Assembly: GCA_011390435.1 (NCBI GenBank)
Contig: JAABSK010000097.1
Location: 1 to 9,009, forward strand
DNA length: 9,009 nucleotides
Origin: Desulfobacteraceae bacterium
Lineage (GTDB): Bacteria; Desulfobacterota; Desulfobacteria; Desulfobacterales; Desulfobacteraceae
Direction of reading: 5' to 3'
A program made the translations under genes and the position numbers. This document shows, one piece after another, positions 7,423-9,009 of the stretch (position 1 is the stretch's first letter; each line of letters begins with the position of its first letter). A model generated the notes under the pieces. It saw nothing but the letters and a program-made list of their open reading frames with translations, was not told the origin of the DNA and made no database searches.

Positions 7423-7429
7423 TGCAATA
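7409..7429. promoter_or_regulatory. 21-bp palindrome (TATTGCA-N7-TGCAATA) over the ksgA -10 box; candidate operator
   Basis: Two perfect 7-bp arms, TATTGCA (7409-7415) and TGCAATA (7423-7429), flank GTATATA (7416-7422). The predicted -10 hexamer of the ksgA promoter occupies the centre. Symmetry and position suit a dimeric repressor that blocks the -10. The arms are AT-rich and not followed by a T-run, so a terminator is unlikely. The binding protein is unknown; the winged-helix-like protein encoded next door is one possibility. Confidence 0.5.
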
Positions 7430-7528
7430 ATTACTTATACAGGGGTTAAAAGTCAAGTAGTAAATGATCAGAAAAACCTTTCAGACGGATATGCCGTACC
7501 AAACCCCGACACGTGAAAAAGGTATGAA

Positions 7529-8371
7529 ATGACCCATCCAGGGCAGTTATTGAAAGAAAACAACCTGTATGCCGGAAAAGAGCTTGGACAGAATTTTCTC
7601 TCCAATCCCGGCATGGCAGAAATGATTGTAAAAAAAACCGGCATCACAAAAGACAGTCATGTTCTAGAAATCGGTTCCGGCCTGGGCGCCTTGACCTGTC
7701 CGGTTGCAGAACAAACCGGCAACGTGACAGCAGTTGAAAAGGATTCCCGCCTGATCAGCCTTTTAAAACAGGAGCTTGAAAGCAGGGGCCTGGGCCATGT
7801 CAACGTGATCAACATGGATATTCTGAAGGTGGACATTGCCGGGATTGCAGGGGATAAAAAACTTGTGGTCATCGGAAACCTTCCGTATAATATTTCCTCA
7901 CAGATTTTATTCCGGCTGATTGAAAACCGGGTGTACATCAAGACAGCCTTTTTGATGTTTCAAAAAGAGCTGGCCGACAGGATCATAGCACCCCCTGGTG
8001 GACGGGCTTACTCCCGGCTGTCTGCCGTTGCCCGGTATGCTGCGGACATTCATCTGGTGGCCCATATCGGTCCGGCAGCTTTTTTCCCGAAGCCAGAGGT
8101 GGACTCGACCATTTTGCGGTTTGATTTTTTTGAGGAAAAGGGATTTGATGCAAAACAGGAAAAATTACTGTTCAATGTGATCAAAGCGGCGTTTTCAAAG
8201 CGACGGAAATCATTGAAAAACGCCATGGCCGGTGGGGAATTTGATTTTGAAAAATCCCATGTGGCGCAGGCATTGACTGCAGCCGGGATTGATGCCCGAA
8301 GGCGGGCGGAAACACTGACGGTGGAGGAGTTCAAATCCCTGACACAGGAGATGTGGAAACAGAATCAATAA
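7529..8371 (+). CDS. rsmA: 16S rRNA (adenine1518-N6/adenine1519-N6)-dimethyltransferase KsgA/RsmA
   Basis: RsmA (KsgA) uses S-adenosylmethionine to dimethylate two adjacent adenines in the 3'-terminal hairpin of 16S rRNA, a late checkpoint in 30S subunit maturation. The 280-residue length is typical. Visible motifs are GQNFL (20-24) near the N-terminus, the SAM-binding loop VLEIGSGLGALT (45-56), acidic Glu70 in VEKD, NMDIL with Asp97, the catalytic motif IGNLPYNIS with NLPY at 117-120, and FFPKPEVDS (185-193), followed by a helical RNA-binding C-terminus. The start is the ATG preceded by AAGG (7519-7522) at 6 nt; an ATG at 7524 is followed almost at once by a stop. The ATG lies about 100 nt downstream of a predicted promoter overlapped by a palindrome. 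An HD-GYP gene follows after 13 bp, probably cotranscribed. Confidence 0.97.
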   Translation: MTHPGQLLKENNLYAGKELGQNFLSNPGMAEMIVKKTGITKDSHVLEIGSGLGALTCPVAEQTGNVTAVEKDSRLISLLKQELESRGLGHVNVINMDILKVDIAGIAGDKKLVVIGNLPYNISSQILFRLIENRVYIKTAFLMFQKELADRIIAPPGGRAYSRLSAVARYAADIHLVAHIGPAAFFPKPEVDSTILRFDFFEEKGFDAKQEKLLFNVIKAAFSKRRKSLKNAMAGGEFDFEKSHVAQALTAAGIDARRRAETLTVEEFKSLTQEMWKQNQ

Positions 8372-8384
8372 GGAAACATAACAG

Positions 8385-9009
8385 ATGAATGCCAGAATCT
8401 CTATCGACAATCTTATCGAGATTGTCCGGTCCGGAGGCAAAGTCAAGACCGGCATGGATGTCTACAGCGAGAACGGGATTTTACTCCTGGACAAGGATAT
8501 TGTTCTGGACAAAGTGAAAATTCTGGAGATCTTAAAGGAAAAAGGCATCAAGTCGGTTCCGGTGAACACCGCACTCAACGGCGGTCTCTGGGACAGTTCC
8601 GGAAAACTGATCAAGGTCGGTACAGACGGACTGGTGGATATTGAACCAAAAAATGATGAATCAGATGACCATTCTGCCTTGCCGATGCCGACACAATCTT
8701 ATCCCGATGCTGCAGCCGGTGAGATCGAAGCCCGTCTCAAGGAGATCGAAGAGATCCGGAAGCTGGCCAACATAAAATATTCCGCTGCAAAGCAGAGCGT
8801 CAAAAAAGTGTTGACCGATATCCGGAATACCGGGGGGGAGTTTGATTATGACGAGGTGGAATCCAGTGTTTCAGAGCTGGTTGATTTTCTTTCCATTGCG
8901 GACAATCCATTCTCTTACCTGACCCAGGAGATTTTTTCCTATGATGATTACCTGTACAACCATTCGGTAAATGTCTGTGCCATTGGTACCGCTGTTGCCA
9001 ACCGGTTCA
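8385..9009 (+). CDS. HD-GYP domain protein (predicted c-di-GMP phosphodiesterase), truncated by right edge
   Basis: The frame is open from the ATG at 8385 to the window end, 208 complete codons with no stop. AAGGA lies 10 nt upstream. Residues 1-60 (SGGKVKTGMDVYSENGILLLDKDIVL..LKEKGIKSVPV) match the small N-terminal domain common before HD-GYP domains. A polar linker (about 61-112) and a charged helix (EIEARLKEIEEIRKL, 113-127) follow. The HD domain begins near 165, and YDDYLYNHSVNVCAIGTAVA (186-205) is its first conserved helix, with His193 the first expected metal ligand. The HD pair and the GYP motif itself lie beyond the window, so catalytic competence cannot be judged. HD-GYP enzymes hydrolyse cyclic di-GMP. 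No signal peptide or transmembrane segment is seen in this part, so a cytoplasmic protein is likely. It lies 13 bp after rsmA. Confidence 0.85.
   Translation, partial: MNARISIDNLIEIVRSGGKVKTGMDVYSENGILLLDKDIVLDKVKILEILKEKGIKSVPVNTALNGGLWDSSGKLIKVGTDGLVDIEPKNDESDDHSALPMPTQSYPDAAAGEIEARLKEIEEIRKLANIKYSAAKQSVKKVLTDIRNTGGEFDYDEVESSVSELVDFLSIADNPFSYLTQEIFSYDDYLYNHSVNVCAIGTAVANRF

Noticed and set aside
7524..7532. ATG-AAA-TGA mini-frame overlapping the ksgA start
   Set aside because: The Shine-Dalgarno spacing is only 1 nt for this ATG and 6 nt for the ATG at 7529, so it is probably not translated.

Overview
The window looks like chromosomal housekeeping DNA from a mesophilic anaerobic deltaproteobacterium, most likely a sulfate reducer of the Desulfobacterales (Desulfotignum/Desulfobacter-like). 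This is inferred from protein character, a roughly balanced base composition, and the mix of an NDP-forming acyl-CoA synthetase, a PreP-type M16C protease and an HD-GYP protein. No marker in the window fixes the genus. There are seven protein-coding genes, and almost all of the sequence is coding. I see no rRNA, tRNA, CRISPR array, insertion sequence, prophage or attachment site.

Left block (+ strand, 1-3888): a large acyl-CoA synthetase (NDP-forming) whose start codon is cut by one base at the left edge, then panB 24 bp downstream, then a Rossmann/DUF2520 protein whose start overlaps the end of panB. They are probably one transcription unit. PanB makes ketopantoate for coenzyme A synthesis. 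The DUF2520 protein is a good candidate for the next enzyme, a non-PanE ketopantoate reductase. The first gene uses CoA to activate an unidentified carboxylic acid, or runs in reverse to make ATP from an acyl-CoA.

Centre (- strand, 3878-7258): a short two-part protein (phasin-like N-terminus, Lys/Ala-rich linker, winged-helix-like C-terminus) followed after 27 bp by a full-length presequence-protease-like M16C metallopeptidase. The peptidase gene converges on the DUF2520 gene and overlaps it by 11 bp, so there is no intergenic room for a terminator.

Divergent control region (7259-7528): about 270 bp of non-coding DNA with a plausible promoter for each direction, a 26-bp hairpin-forming palindrome just upstream of the leftward promoter, and a 21-bp AT-rich palindrome whose centre coincides with the -10 box of the rightward promoter.

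Right block (+ strand, 7529-9009): ksgA/rsmA (16S rRNA adenine dimethyltransferase), then after 13 bp the start of an HD-GYP-type protein (predicted c-di-GMP phosphodiesterase) that runs off the right edge.

No clearly new multi-gene system stands out. The items most worth following are the small phasin-like/winged-helix protein, the panB-DUF2520 pair, and the palindrome-rich divergent promoter region.
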